This document shows, one piece after another, positions 16,308 to 24,336 of a stretch of 38,317 nucleotides of DNA. Both the position numbers and the translations under genes were made by a program. Under the pieces are notes generated by a model. The model had not been told where the DNA came from, searched no databases, and saw nothing but the letters and a program-made list of their open reading frames with translations. The stretch is from Sphingobacteriia bacterium (lineage in GTDB: Bacteria; Bacteroidota; Bacteroidia; Bacteroidales; TTA-H9), in NCBI GenBank assembly GCA_021286705.1, contig JAJTBW010000011.1, positions 1 through 38,317 on the forward strand, read 5' to 3'. How positions within the stretch are numbered: position 1 is the first letter of the stretch; each line of letters begins with the position of its first letter.

Positions 16308-18161
16308 ATGAACAAAATAAGAAAGTTTTTCTGGCTCTTCGCTATCGTAATCAGCGCATCACTGCTTTCGTCTTGCGTAAAAGAGGATTTCGATACCCCT
16401 GAGATTGCAGTTCCTACCGTTAGCTTCACAGCAAATACAACAATTGCAGATCTAAAAGCTACCTATTCAGGAGGTGGAGCTCTTGATTCTATTACTGAAG
16501 ACAAAATAATCAAGGGACGGGTAGTTTCAAGTGATGAAGAGGGTAACTTCTACCAGGTTCTTGCTATTCAAGATGATAATGCTGGTATTCAAGTCAAAAT
16601 TGAGACTAAAAGCACCTATCTACATTATGCTATTGGACAAGAAGTTTATATCAAATGTAAAGGTCTTATCATGAGTTCTTATGGCGACCTAATTCAGTTA
16701 GGCGTTCGAAATGGAGCAAAACTTGGATACATCACCAATGTTCAAGTAAAAGATCATCTTTTCCGTAACGGACTTCCCACTGCCGTTATCCCAGATACAC
16801 TTACTTCTGCTACAGGTATTGGCATTGCTCAATACGAAAACATGCTGGTTGTTCTTAAGAATGTCTCTTTTGCAAGAGCAGGTCAGGTTGCAGTTCCCGG
16901 TTCAGATGACTATGACAACACCATTAAATTTGCTGATGGCACCGAGCTAATCATGCGTACCTCAAGCTATGCTAAGTATGCTAAGAAACTTTTACCTTCA
17001 GGTAGTGGCAACATTGTTGGTGTCATGACCCGTTATCGTACAACATTACAACTCGTTGTAAGTACTTGGGCTGACATTCAAAACTTCGAAGGCGGCACAC
17101 CAACCCCAACCGGAGACTATCCAACTCCCGATCCTACAGCTACCGCTTTAGATAGCTTAACCGTTGGTTTCGATGGTGCAACAGTTGACCAACCGATCGT
17201 TGTTACCGGCTGGGTTAATGTAGCTCTAACCGGTAGCCGTACATGGCAAGGTAAAGACTTCGGTGGTAATCAATATGCTCAAGCTACAGCCTACAAAGCT
17301 AGTGAAGCAATGGTTGCTTGGTTACTCTCTGCCCCAGTAAAATACAATAGTGCTCACAAACTCAGCTTCAAATCAGCAATGGCTTATTGGACTCACACAA
17401 CCATGACTCCAATGAAAGTCTATTTAATGTACGACTACGATGCAAATGATCCTTCAAAGGCTGTTTGGACTGAGCTTGCTCCTACCCTGCCAACCTCTGC
17501 CGGAACAAACTATACCTTCGTTGAATCAGGTTCAATTGCTCTTAAGGATTATGTTCCTGCTGGTTATACAGGTAATGTTTATGTTGCCTTCCGTTATGAG
17601 GGAGACCCAACACAAACTACTACTTTCCAGATTGATGATGTTAAAATTGGTAAAGGTGGCAATGGTGGCGGTGGCTCGACCACTCTTCTTGATGAGCAAT
17701 TCACAACTACACTTGGCTCATTTAAAGCTTTCAGCGTAGTTGGAACCCAGACATGGGTTTGGGCTAATTTTGGTTCAGGTTGTGCAAAGATGTCAGGATA
17801 TTCAACTACTAATAATGAGAATGAAGACTGGCTCGTTTCTCCAGCTATCGATCTAAGCAACAAAGTTGGTGCAATACTCAATGTTAATCAAGCTGCTAAC
17901 TATGTAAACGGACATCCCGAATACCTAAAGATCCTTGCTTCATCAGACTATGATGGAACCAGTGATCCTTCAACACAAGGTACATGGGTTGAGCTTACTG
18001 TTCCAACTTGGCCTGCAGGTAACAACTGGACTTTCGTTGATTCAGGTGATATCAGTCTAAGTGCTTTTGATGGAAAAAGTAAGGTTTATGTTGCATTCAA
18101 ATATAACTCAACATCCTCAGTTGGTTCAACTTGGGAAATTGGTTCTGTAACCGTAAAATAA
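16308..18161 (+). CDS. DUF5689 lipoprotein with tandem choice-of-anchor-J-like domains
   Basis: A 617-residue lipoprotein (signal MNKIRKFFWLFAIVISASLL, lipobox Cys23). Residues ~35-265 are the DUF5689 region, an OB-like fold with IKGRVVSSDEEGNFYQ and DNAGIQVKI. Two tandem jelly-roll modules follow: 290-460 (from DSLTVGFDGATVDQP) and 468-617 (from TTLLDEQFTTTLGSF), separated by a GGNGGGGS linker. They share motifs such as WLLSAPV / WLVSPAI, NYTFVESG / NWTFVDSG and VYVAFRY / VYVAFKY. These look like choice-of-anchor J domains, probably for ligand or glycan binding at the surface. The ATG at 16308 starts the signal peptide; an upstream TTG at 16284 is less likely. It is co-transcribed with the receptor and may be its surface-exposed accessory, standing in for a SusD-like partner. 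Confidence 0.85.
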   Translation: MNKIRKFFWLFAIVISASLLSSCVKEDFDTPEIAVPTVSFTANTTIADLKATYSGGGALDSITEDKIIKGRVVSSDEEGNFYQVLAIQDDNAGIQVKIETKSTYLHYAIGQEVYIKCKGLIMSSYGDLIQLGVRNGAKLGYITNVQVKDHLFRNGLPTAVIPDTLTSATGIGIAQYENMLVVLKNVSFARAGQVAVPGSDDYDNTIKFADGTELIMRTSSYAKYAKKLLPSGSGNIVGVMTRYRTTLQLVVSTWADIQNFEGGTPTPTGDYPTPDPTATALDSLTVGFDGATVDQPIVVTGWVNVALTGSRTWQGKDFGGNQYAQATAYKASEAMVAWLLSAPVKYNSAHKLSFKSAMAYWTHTTMTPMKVYLMYDYDANDPSKAVWTELAPTLPTSAGTNYTFVESGSIALKDYVPAGYTGNVYVAFRYEGDPTQTTTFQIDDVKIGKGGNGGGGSTTLLDEQFTTTLGSFKAFSVVGTQTWVWANFGSGCAKMSGYSTTNNENEDWLVSPAIDLSNKVGAILNVNQAANYVNGHPEYLKILASSDYDGTSDPSTQGTWVELTVPTWPAGNNWTFVDSGDISLSAFDGKSKVYVAFKYNSTSSVGSTWEIGSVTVK

Positions 18162-18235
18162 CAACCCTTTTATAATTCTTGAGTCGATTATTTTGACCTA
18201 AAGAATCAAGAAAAGAAGTTGTAAAATATATCCTA

Positions 18236-18270
18236 AAAAGGCAGCCCGCTATTTAAGTTGGCTGCCTTTT
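18236..18270 (+). terminator. Rho-independent terminator after the receptor/DUF5689 operon
   Basis: AAAAGGCAGCC (18236-18246) pairs perfectly with GGCTGCCTTTT (18260-18270) around a 13-nt loop, and TGTTTT follows. It is a classical stem plus U-tract about 75 bp after the stop. Confidence 0.9.
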
Positions 18271-18348
18271 GTTTTCTGGTCAAGTCCCATACATATGTGC
18301 TGCACTTAAAACAGATGGTTAATTCTAAAGACAATAATCAATTATTAC

Positions 18349-18379
18349 TTGCATTATTACATCAATGATTGCATATTTG
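18349..18379 (+). promoter_or_regulatory. Possible promoter for rmlA
   Basis: TTG (18349-18351) lies 20 bp before CATATTTG (18372-18379), a one-mismatch version of TAnnTTTG. The leader to the ATG would be about 110 nt. The rest of 18271-18497 shows nothing recognisable. Confidence 0.4.
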
Positions 18380-18497
18380 TACAAAGTTGTATAGACATCT
18401 ATTCGATCTTTAGTAGCTCTTACATTTCGCTAAATGTCATCAACAAGACAGCACTTTAGAATCAGCACAAGAAATCATACAAAGAAACATAACAACT

Positions 18498-19364
18498 ATG
18501 AAAGGGATAATTCTAGCAGGAGGATCTGGAACAAGATTACATCCATTGACTTTAGCGGTAAGCAAACAAATGATGCCGATTTATGACAAGCCAATGATCT
18601 ATTACCCTCTATCCATTCTTTTAATGGCTGATATCAGGGAAATATTGATTATTAGCACACCTCACGACCTACCTCATTTTCAACGTTTACTTGGCGATGG
18701 GGCATCTCTTGGTTGTAGTTTCACATATGCAGAACAAGCAGTTCCCAATGGGTTAGCACAAGCCTTTGTAATTGGTAAAGAGTTTATTGGTAATGATAAA
18801 GTAGCACTTGTACTTGGTGACAATATCTTCTATGGAAGAGGATTGCAAGAACTTCTCTTATCATGTAACAATCCTGAAGGAGGCATTGTCTTTGCTTATC
18901 ATGTAAATGACCCTGAACGTTATGGTGTAGTTGAATTCGATGAGCAACATAAAGCTATCTCTATTGAGGAGAAGCCTGCAAAGCCGAAATCAAACTATGC
19001 GGTACCTGGACTCTATTTCTATGATAACAGTGTGGTAGAGGTAGCGGCTCAATTAAAGCCATCGGCTCGCGGAGAGTATGAGATTACCGATGTGAATAAA
19101 TGGTACCTCGAAAGAGGTTTACTCAATGTAGGGATGTTAAGTCGTGGTACGGCATGGCTTGACACAGGCACCTTTGAATCACTTATTCAGGCCTCACAGT
19201 TCGTTGAAGTCATCCAGAACAGACAAGGTTTAATGATTGGATGTATAGAAGAAGTGGCATATAGACGAGGCTTTATCAACAGAGAAAAGCTCCATCAGTT
19301 AGCTGAACCGCTGATGAAGAGTGGCTATGGAGCTTATCTGAAGAGACTCGCAGAAGGGGAATAA
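18498..19364 (+). CDS. rfbA: Glucose-1-phosphate thymidylyltransferase
   Basis: A 288-residue nucleotidyltransferase that makes dTDP-glucose from dTTP and glucose-1-phosphate, the entry step to dTDP-rhamnose and other dTDP-deoxysugars. The sugar-nucleotide pyrophosphorylase loop is [11 protein letters not shown] (8-18), followed by [18 protein letters not shown]. Catalytic and binding motifs [30 protein letters not shown] and [10 protein letters not shown] are all present. Length matches RmlA (~290). It stands alone: rmlB, C and D are not adjacent. Its product chain could supply the WecE-like aminotransferase encoded at 9069. It converges on msrBA with only 4 bp between stops. Confidence 0.96.
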   Translation: MKGIILAGGSGTRLHPLTLAVSKQMMPIYDKPMIYYPLSILLMADIREILIISTPHDLPHFQRLLGDGASLGCSFTYAEQAVPNGLAQAFVIGKEFIGNDKVALVLGDNIFYGRGLQELLLSCNNPEGGIVFAYHVNDPERYGVVEFDEQHKAISIEEKPAKPKSNYAVPGLYFYDNSVVEVAAQLKPSARGEYEITDVNKWYLERGLLNVGMLSRGTAWLDTGTFESLIQASQFVEVIQNRQGLMIGCIEEVAYRRGFINREKLHQLAEPLMKSGYGAYLKRLAEGE

Positions 19365-19368
19365 TAGC

Positions 19369-20322
19369 CTAGAACTTTTTCTGATAGATGTGGCAATAAG
19401 GTGAGCTACCATTATTGCGATAATAATCCTGATGGTACTTCTCTGCAGGCCAAAATACAGAGGCCTTAGTGACCTCGGTAGCCACTTTATACCCCTTTTC
19501 CTTCAACTGAGCGATTAACTTCTCAGCAGTAGCTTTTTGCACCTCATCAGCATAAAAAATTGCGGATCTATACTGAGTTCCAACATCGGGTCCTTGTCGG
19601 TCAATCTGTGACTGATCATGGGTCTCAAAAAATAGTTTTACTAGCTCCTCATAACTAACCTGAGTTGGATCAAATAAAACTCTTACTGTTTCAGCATGAC
19701 CGGTTAAGCCTGAACACACCTGCTTATAAGTAGGATAATCCGTTTTTCCGCCCGTATAACCAACATCTGTTGAAACCACCCCTTTTACCTTTTGAAGATG
19801 ATATTCGGTACCCCAGAAACATCCAGATGCAAAAAGTGCAACCTCTAACTTCTGTGGCAGAGTTGCCCCCTCAGGTATAAAGTTCATGGAGATGCTATTT
19901 ACACAATGACGGGTATTTTTCTCCGTAAATCCTTCGCCTAAAAAGACATGACCCAGATGTGCGCCACAATTACTGCATAGAATTTCTGTACGTCGACCAT
20001 CTGCATCCAAATGTCGTAGAACTGCCCCTTTAATCTCATCATCAAAACTAGGCCAACCACAATGAGCATCAAACTTATCTGCTGAATGATAAAGAGGGCT
20101 ATTACATCGTTTACAGATATATGTACCCGCATCATGAAGCGTGTAGAGATCGCCGGTAAATGGAGCTTCTGTTCCTTTGTATAAAATTACCTCTTCTTCC
20201 TTGGGCGTAAGGATATTGTAATAAGGATGTGCATTCATATTCTCACTCTTTTTGTCATTCTCAGATTGTGAACAAGCCGTTAATGACACAATTGACATTA
20301 TTAAAACTAATAAATACTTCAT
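19369..20322 (-). CDS. msrAB: Bifunctional peptide-methionine sulfoxide reductase MsrB-MsrA lipoprotein
   Basis: A 317-residue envelope repair enzyme reducing both epimers of methionine sulfoxide. The signal MKYLLVLIMSIVSLTAC gives a lipobox Cys17. The MsrB domain (~35-150) has zinc Cys pairs C70/C73 and C116/C119, CGWPSF, and catalytic Cys140 in TRHCVNS. The MsrA domain (~158-317) has GCFWG with catalytic Cys168, followed by GYTGG and the conserved YRSAIFY and EKYHQDY motifs. B-A order in one chain is common in Bacteroidota. I chose the ATG at 20322 because the 23 residues before it in frame would spoil the signal peptide. The lipoprotein signal implies that it protects exported proteins from oxidation. 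Confidence 0.95.
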   Translation of the reverse strand: MKYLLVLIMSIVSLTACSQSENDKKSENMNAHPYYNILTPKEEEVILYKGTEAPFTGDLYTLHDAGTYICKRCNSPLYHSADKFDAHCGWPSFDDEIKGAVLRHLDADGRRTEILCSNCGAHLGHVFLGEGFTEKNTRHCVNSISMNFIPEGATLPQKLEVALFASGCFWGTEYHLQKVKGVVSTDVGYTGGKTDYPTYKQVCSGLTGHAETVRVLFDPTQVSYEELVKLFFETHDQSQIDRQGPDVGTQYRSAIFYADEVQKATAEKLIAQLKEKGYKVATEVTKASVFWPAEKYHQDYYRNNGSSPYCHIYQKKF

Positions 20323-20673
20323 ACTATTCAGTTTTAGATAAATTAACTGGTGATGAACTATTTTCAAAGGTCTTTCCAATTTATTCTTCAACAGGTCGAA
20401 AGGGTATTAACCTACGAAAATTGAGTAAAACATCAGATAACTCTAACCTGCACCATGACCAGTCAACAAAATCAATAATAGAAATCTCCAACCGACTGAA
20501 TTCATTCATCACTCATTTCTAACAAAAAAATCAGAAAATAGTTTAGCAAGATAATCCGTAATCTAAAAATGTTACTCAATAAGCTATTTAAGTCAATCCT
20601 AATGAAATTAGAACAGGTATTACTTACTCTAATCCAAAACCCAGTTCATATTATCGACAAAGTCAGAAAAAAC
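20323..20673. other. Intergenic region, no gene seen
   Basis: AT-rich sequence between msrBA and the transaldolase terminator. A 97-codon frame on the plus strand (20229-20522) begins inside msrBA and has no protein-like features, so it is not called. No clear -7 element for msrBA was found here. Confidence 0.5.
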
Positions 20674-20706
20674 CAGAGGCTACCCCCTCATGTGGGGTAG
20701 CCTCTG
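20674..20706 (-). terminator. Terminator of the transaldolase gene
   Basis: CAGAGGCTACCCC (20674-20686) and GGGGTAGCCTCTG (20694-20706) form a perfect 13-bp stem with a 7-nt loop. On the minus strand the stem is followed by GTTTTTTC. It lies 35 bp past the transaldolase stop. Confidence 0.9.
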
Positions 20707-20740
20707 TCAGACAGAAAGATAAGTCTCTGGAGATAAAGAC

Positions 20741-21706
20741 TTAGTCTTTGAAAAACTCATTCATCAGAAACTGTTCTAACTTGATTAAGTCGGCAGCAAA
20801 TCGCCTAATACCATCAGCAAGTTTCTCAGTAGCCATTGCATCCTCATTCATCATCCACCTAAACAGTTTTTCATCAACATGAATCTGCTTAATCTCAAGT
20901 GAAGAAGATACATCGGCGTTAAGTTTTAGTGCGATTGTTTCATTTGAATTTTCAAGCTCTTTTAACAGTGAAGGGGCAATGGTAAGAAGATCACATCCTG
21001 CCAACTCTACGATTTCACCTTTATTCCGGAAACTCGCACCCATCACTTCAGTAGTATAACCGAACTTCTTGTAGTAGTGGAATATTTCAGTAACACTTAA
21101 AACGCCAGGATCTTCTGCCGGATCAATCTCTTGGACATTACGCTCTTTCTTATAATAATCAAGAATTCTACCCACAAAAGGACTAATCAGCTTCACCCCT
21201 GCCTCAGCACAGGCAATTGCCTGAACCTTACTAAAAAGCAGTGTTAAGTTACAATGAATACCCTCTTTTTCAAGAATCTCAGCGGCTTTTATACCCTCCC
21301 ATGTGCTAGCTATCTTTATAAGGATGCGCTCTTTTGAAACACCAGCAGCCTCGTAAAGTCTGATTAATTCACGCGCCTTTTCAACAGTAGCCAGTGTATC
21401 AAAAGAGAGGCGAGCATCAACTTCAGTACTTACACGACCAGGAACAATTTTAAGAATCTCAAGACCAAAATTAACTGCCACACGATCAAGACATATCTCT
21501 AACTGTTTGTCGGGATCAGAGGTCAATGATTTAGCAACCATTGCAGCATCAGAAGCCAGTTTTCTGTAACGCTCATCACGAGCTGCGCTATTAATAAGTG
21601 ATGGATTAGTCGTTGCATCAATTGGTTTATACTGAATCATCGATTCAAAATCACCGGTATCAGCAACCACTTTGGTAAATTTCTTTAATTGCTCAAGTGC
21701 ATTCAT
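20741..21706 (-). CDS. tal: Transaldolase
   Basis: A 321-residue TalB-type transaldolase of the non-oxidative pentose phosphate pathway, exchanging dihydroxyacetone units between sedoheptulose-7-phosphate and glyceraldehyde-3-phosphate. Motifs in order are [17 protein letters not shown] (Asp18), [21 protein letters not shown], the Schiff-base lysine 131 in [19 protein letters not shown], and [13 protein letters not shown]. The length is nearly that of E. coli TalB (317), in contrast to the shorter TalC/Fsa type. The ATG at 21706 gives the MNALEQL start; an in-frame ATG 21 bp upstream overlaps the -7 element of its own promoter and is rejected. It is monocistronic with its own terminator and shares a short promoter region with divergent mntP. 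Confidence 0.96.
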   Translation of the reverse strand: MNALEQLKKFTKVVADTGDFESMIQYKPIDATTNPSLINSAARDERYRKLASDAAMVAKSLTSDPDKQLEICLDRVAVNFGLEILKIVPGRVSTEVDARLSFDTLATVEKARELIRLYEAAGVSKERILIKIASTWEGIKAAEILEKEGIHCNLTLLFSKVQAIACAEAGVKLISPFVGRILDYYKKERNVQEIDPAEDPGVLSVTEIFHYYKKFGYTTEVMGASFRNKGEIVELAGCDLLTIAPSLLKELENSNETIALKLNADVSSSLEIKQIHVDEKLFRWMMNEDAMATEKLADGIRRFAADLIKLEQFLMNEFFKD

Positions 21707-21724
21707 CTTGTTCGAATTGATATA

Positions 21725-21732
21725 CAAAGGTA
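21725..21732 (-). promoter_or_regulatory. Promoter -7 element for transaldolase
   Basis: Reading the minus strand, TACCTTTG at 21732-21725 matches TAnnTTTG. The ATG follows 18 nt later, giving a predicted leader of only ~12 nt. The element overlaps the upstream alternative start, which supports 21706 as the true start. Confidence 0.5.
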
Positions 21733-21755
21733 CGGAAATTGTCAGTTTTCATCCG

Positions 21756-21763
21756 TATCTTTG
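21756..21763 (+). promoter_or_regulatory. Promoter -7 element for mntP
   Basis: TATCTTTG at 21756-21763 matches the consensus, 18 nt before the ATG at 21782, again predicting a very short leader. No manganese riboswitch (yybP-ykoY type) can fit in the remaining space. Confidence 0.5.
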
Positions 21764-21781
21764 TGACCTTTACAGTATAAC

Positions 21782-22342
21782 ATGGATATCGGATTAATTG
21801 TACTGATTGCATTCGGTCTTTCCTTCGACACCTTTGCGGTTTCTATCAGCACCGGATTAACCCAACCCAAGCTCCACTTCTGGGGAGCTAATAGGATAGC
21901 TTCTATCCTTGCAACATTTCAGGCTTTAATGCCCCTTATCGGATACTTCTTTGGAGCACAGGTAAGACCCTTCGTAGAAAGCTATGATCACTGGATCGCC
22001 TTCATTCTACTTTTTGCTTTAGGTGCAAAGATGATTAAAGAGAGTTTTACAAAAGATGAGCAAATTCAAGAGGATAAAACCCGGCTTTCCTTTAGACGAA
22101 TCTGTTGGATGGGATTTGCCACCAGCATCGATGCCCTTATAATTGGGTTTGGCTTTGCCTTAATGAATATTAAGCCCCTTCTTGCTGCTTTTATTATTGG
22201 AGTTGTCACCTATATAGTAGCCATGCTAGGCCTCCTGCTCGGGAAAAAAACCGGGAATAAGTTCGGAAAGCGGTTTGAAATTTTAGGCGGACTAATCCTT
22301 ATTGGGATAGGGATAAAAACTCTATTATCGCATATCCTATAG
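21782..22342 (+). CDS. mntP: MntP-type manganese efflux pump
   Basis: A 186-residue inner-membrane protein with six predicted helices. Two repeated helical motifs carry the family's conserved Asp residues: GLSFDTFAVSISTGL (helix 1) and GFATSIDALIIGFGFAL (helix 4). This internal repeat and length define MntP, which exports Mn2+ and limits manganese toxicity. The loop at residues 90-105 is charged and variable. It is divergent from transaldolase and has no partner gene. Regulation is not obvious, since no MntR-type palindrome or riboswitch is visible in the 75-bp upstream gap. Confidence 0.93.
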   Translation: MDIGLIVLIAFGLSFDTFAVSISTGLTQPKLHFWGANRIASILATFQALMPLIGYFFGAQVRPFVESYDHWIAFILLFALGAKMIKESFTKDEQIQEDKTRLSFRRICWMGFATSIDALIIGFGFALMNIKPLLAAFIIGVVTYIVAMLGLLLGKKTGNKFGKRFEILGGLILIGIGIKTLLSHIL

Positions 22343-22438
22343 AGCAAATTAACTGTGATATAATTATTTCAACAATCAAAAAGAACTGACCCGAAAGTCT
22401 GTATTTGATTAGCGAAATATAATCAATCTATTATTACA

Positions 22439-23506
22439 CTAAAACCAATCCTTTTCCCTCCATTTTGAAAACCGATCAGGGAGGCTCCTTACAAATAAGG
22501 TCAGAAACAGAGTAAAGGCCATCCAGAAAGGGATAGACCGATCGGGTTGTTCATGATATAGAAAAGTACCAAGATTGCCTATAATGATCCATTGAATAAC
22601 ATAGAGTGAGCTTACTTTGGCTCCAATGGAGGATAGCCCGGTTCTTAACCATTCAACATTTGCCATACGTCTCCATAACCAAAACCAAACAATCATTGCC
22701 GTAATAGCCCAAACAAACCAAACTAAGTTAAACCGATAATAGGATGTCAAATCCGTTGAAACCGACCATCCATAACAACAGCCAATAATTGCTCCTATTC
22801 CGGCAATGCTAACAATAGACCCTTTTAGATCTGGAATTTTAGAGTTGCCTGTCCATAACCTTAAGGCTCCTCCAAACAGAGGCCACGCTAACCAAGGAAA
22901 GAGAGGGAAGTAACTCCACCACTGACTGTCACGCCAAAGATATGCTTTAAAGTAAACAAGAAAATTTGACTCTTGAATACCAGTAGTTGGTAATAACATT
23001 CCAACACTTACAATCAGAAAAGGGAATAAAGTCAAAGTCCACTTCAAAAATTCCGCTGAAGAGGTAAAGCGGACGAATCTACCTGCCAATAATCTCAGTC
23101 CCGAAATAATTATAAGACTTAAACCAGCTAAAGAGAAGATATCAACCCCAAAAAGATAAGGCCATAAGTCTGCCTTTTGATGCTCAACTAAAACACTAAT
23201 AATTAAAGCCAGATTCAACCCAATATTAAGTAAAAACCCAGCCAAAAAGACTAGCACACCCCTGAAAAACAGTTTTATATTAGATGATCTAGCAATAGCA
23301 AACCAACCCATCAGAAACATAAATACAGGTGCGGCTGGTAAACCACCAAAGAAAAGAGATAGTTGCCCCCAAAATCCTTCACGAAACTGATCATTAGCAA
23401 AAACCTCAGTAATATGAACCTGAATCATTAAGACAACAGCAATGCCTCTCAGCATATCAGGAAACTTGTCACGAGTATAGGTTCTAAACTCAGCTGCGTC
23501 AGCCAT
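22439..23506 (-). CDS. Integral-membrane acyltransferase-like protein (DUF1624/HGSNAT-type)
   Basis: A 355-residue protein with about 10 hydrophobic segments. The N-terminal RDKFPDMLRGIAVVLMIQVH resembles the conserved opening of membrane acyltransferases and of the heparan-alpha-glucosaminide N-acetyltransferase group, where an Asp-x-x-Arg-Gly followed by a helix-borne His is typical. Such proteins move acyl groups across the membrane onto sugars. It lies downstream of the AraC regulator on the same strand with a 107-bp gap that has its own -7 element. The acceptor is unknown. Confidence is fair for the superfamily and low for the exact reaction. Confidence 0.65.
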   Translation of the reverse strand: MADAAEFRTYTRDKFPDMLRGIAVVLMIQVHITEVFANDQFREGFWGQLSLFFGGLPAAPVFMFLMGWFAIARSSNIKLFFRGVLVFLAGFLLNIGLNLALIISVLVEHQKADLWPYLFGVDIFSLAGLSLIIISGLRLLAGRFVRFTSSAEFLKWTLTLFPFLIVSVGMLLPTTGIQESNFLVYFKAYLWRDSQWWSYFPLFPWLAWPLFGGALRLWTGNSKIPDLKGSIVSIAGIGAIIGCCYGWSVSTDLTSYYRFNLVWFVWAITAMIVWFWLWRRMANVEWLRTGLSSIGAKVSSLYVIQWIIIGNLGTFLYHEQPDRSIPFWMAFTLFLTLFVRSLPDRFSKWREKDWF

Positions 23507-23575
23507 TTGGTATTAATTTATAAAAGACAAAAAATAAGACCCAATGTCCTTGAAATTGTTTAATAGTTTCTTAAC

Positions 23576-23583
23576 CAAAGATA
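23576..23583 (-). promoter_or_regulatory. Promoter -7 element for the acyltransferase gene
   Basis: On the minus strand, TATCTTTG at 23583-23576 matches TAnnTTTG. The predicted leader to the ATG at 23506 is ~65 nt. No clear -33 element is present at the right spacing. Confidence 0.45.
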
Positions 23584-23613
23584 GATGGAGATAGAAATAA
23601 ATAATCTGGTAGT

Positions 23614-24216
23614 TCAAAGAGAATTATGGCTTAAGACTTCTAATATCTCCCTCTCCCTTATCTGCCTAATCCTCTTATAATCAGAAACAGACTGTCCAGA
23701 AACTCTCCGAAACTGTGTGCTAAGATATTGAACACTGCTATAACCCATCATAAAAGCTATTTCACTAAGGCTTAACTCATTTTCATCAAGCAACTGGCTT
23801 ACACGTTCAATTCTTTTTTTGATTATAAACTTCTCAAGAGATTCTCCCTCAATTCGGGAAAAAAGAGAAGATAGATATGAATATGAGAGATTAAAACGCT
23901 CAACCAGATAATCAGAGTTTCTAACCATTGCATTATAGGTAGAATATTGAACCAAATCAATAACTGCCCTCTTAATCTGAGCTACTAGTCTCTCATCATG
24001 GCTTTGCAGAACAGGAAATCCTATCTTCGCTAACAGGTTCTCCACCTCCGCATAAGTATACTTTGCATCATCCCACCCAACAACTATTTCACCAGATTTC
24101 CCCTCAACGAGGTTCATTCCAACCTCACGAAGTTCAAAAGATATTAATCTTAAGCAACAATCACATTGGCTATTTCTAATAAAGAAACGCTCCGTTCTGT
24201 ATCTATCTATGTTCAT
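23614..24216 (-). CDS. AraC-family regulator with HMA-like N-terminal domain
   Basis: A 200-residue transcription factor. Residues ~100-190 are the double helix-turn-helix of AraC/XylS proteins (SYLSSLFSRIEGESLEKFI, then LSLSEIAFMMGYSSVQYLST and FRRVSGQS). Residues ~10-72 instead look like a small ferredoxin-like domain of the heavy-metal-associated type: a Cys cluster QCDCCLRLISFEL (Cys18, 20, 21), then GEIVVGW, then AEVENLLAKIGF. The usual CxxC is shifted to CDCC. A cytoplasmic metal or redox sensor is plausible but inferred. It lies between a FucP-like permease (with a terminator between them) and the acyltransferase, all on the minus strand. TTTA-N19-TATCTTTA (24275-24245) is a possible own promoter. 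Confidence 0.82.
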   Translation of the reverse strand: MNIDRYRTERFFIRNSQCDCCLRLISFELREVGMNLVEGKSGEIVVGWDDAKYTYAEVENLLAKIGFPVLQSHDERLVAQIKRAVIDLVQYSTYNAMVRNSDYLVERFNLSYSYLSSLFSRIEGESLEKFIIKKRIERVSQLLDENELSLSEIAFMMGYSSVQYLSTQFRRVSGQSVSDYKRIRQIREREILEVLSHNSL

Positions 24217-24279
24217 CTTATCGAGTTCTCTTCCTTAAAACACATAAAGATAGATTTACCCTTACAGGCTATAAATAAA

Positions 24280-24305
24280 AAGAGGAGACTGCGTAGCCTC
24301 CTCTT
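24280..24305 (-). terminator. Terminator of the FucP-like permease gene
   Basis: AAGAGGAG (24280-24287) pairs with CTCCTCTT (24298-24305), extended by CT/AG across one mismatch. On the minus strand a U-rich tail TTTATTTAT follows. It lies 32 bp past the permease stop. Confidence 0.8.
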
Positions 24306-24336
24306 ATAATATCCAGTATCATGGTCAAAAAAACTT

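Noticed and set aside
20229..20522. 97-codon plus-strand frame near msrBA
   Set aside because: It begins antisense to the msrBA signal sequence, has no domain-like pattern, and runs through AT-rich intergenic DNA.
21733..21781. Possible manganese riboswitch before mntP
   Set aside because: The promoter -7 element leaves a leader of about 12 nt, far too short for the yybP-ykoY fold.
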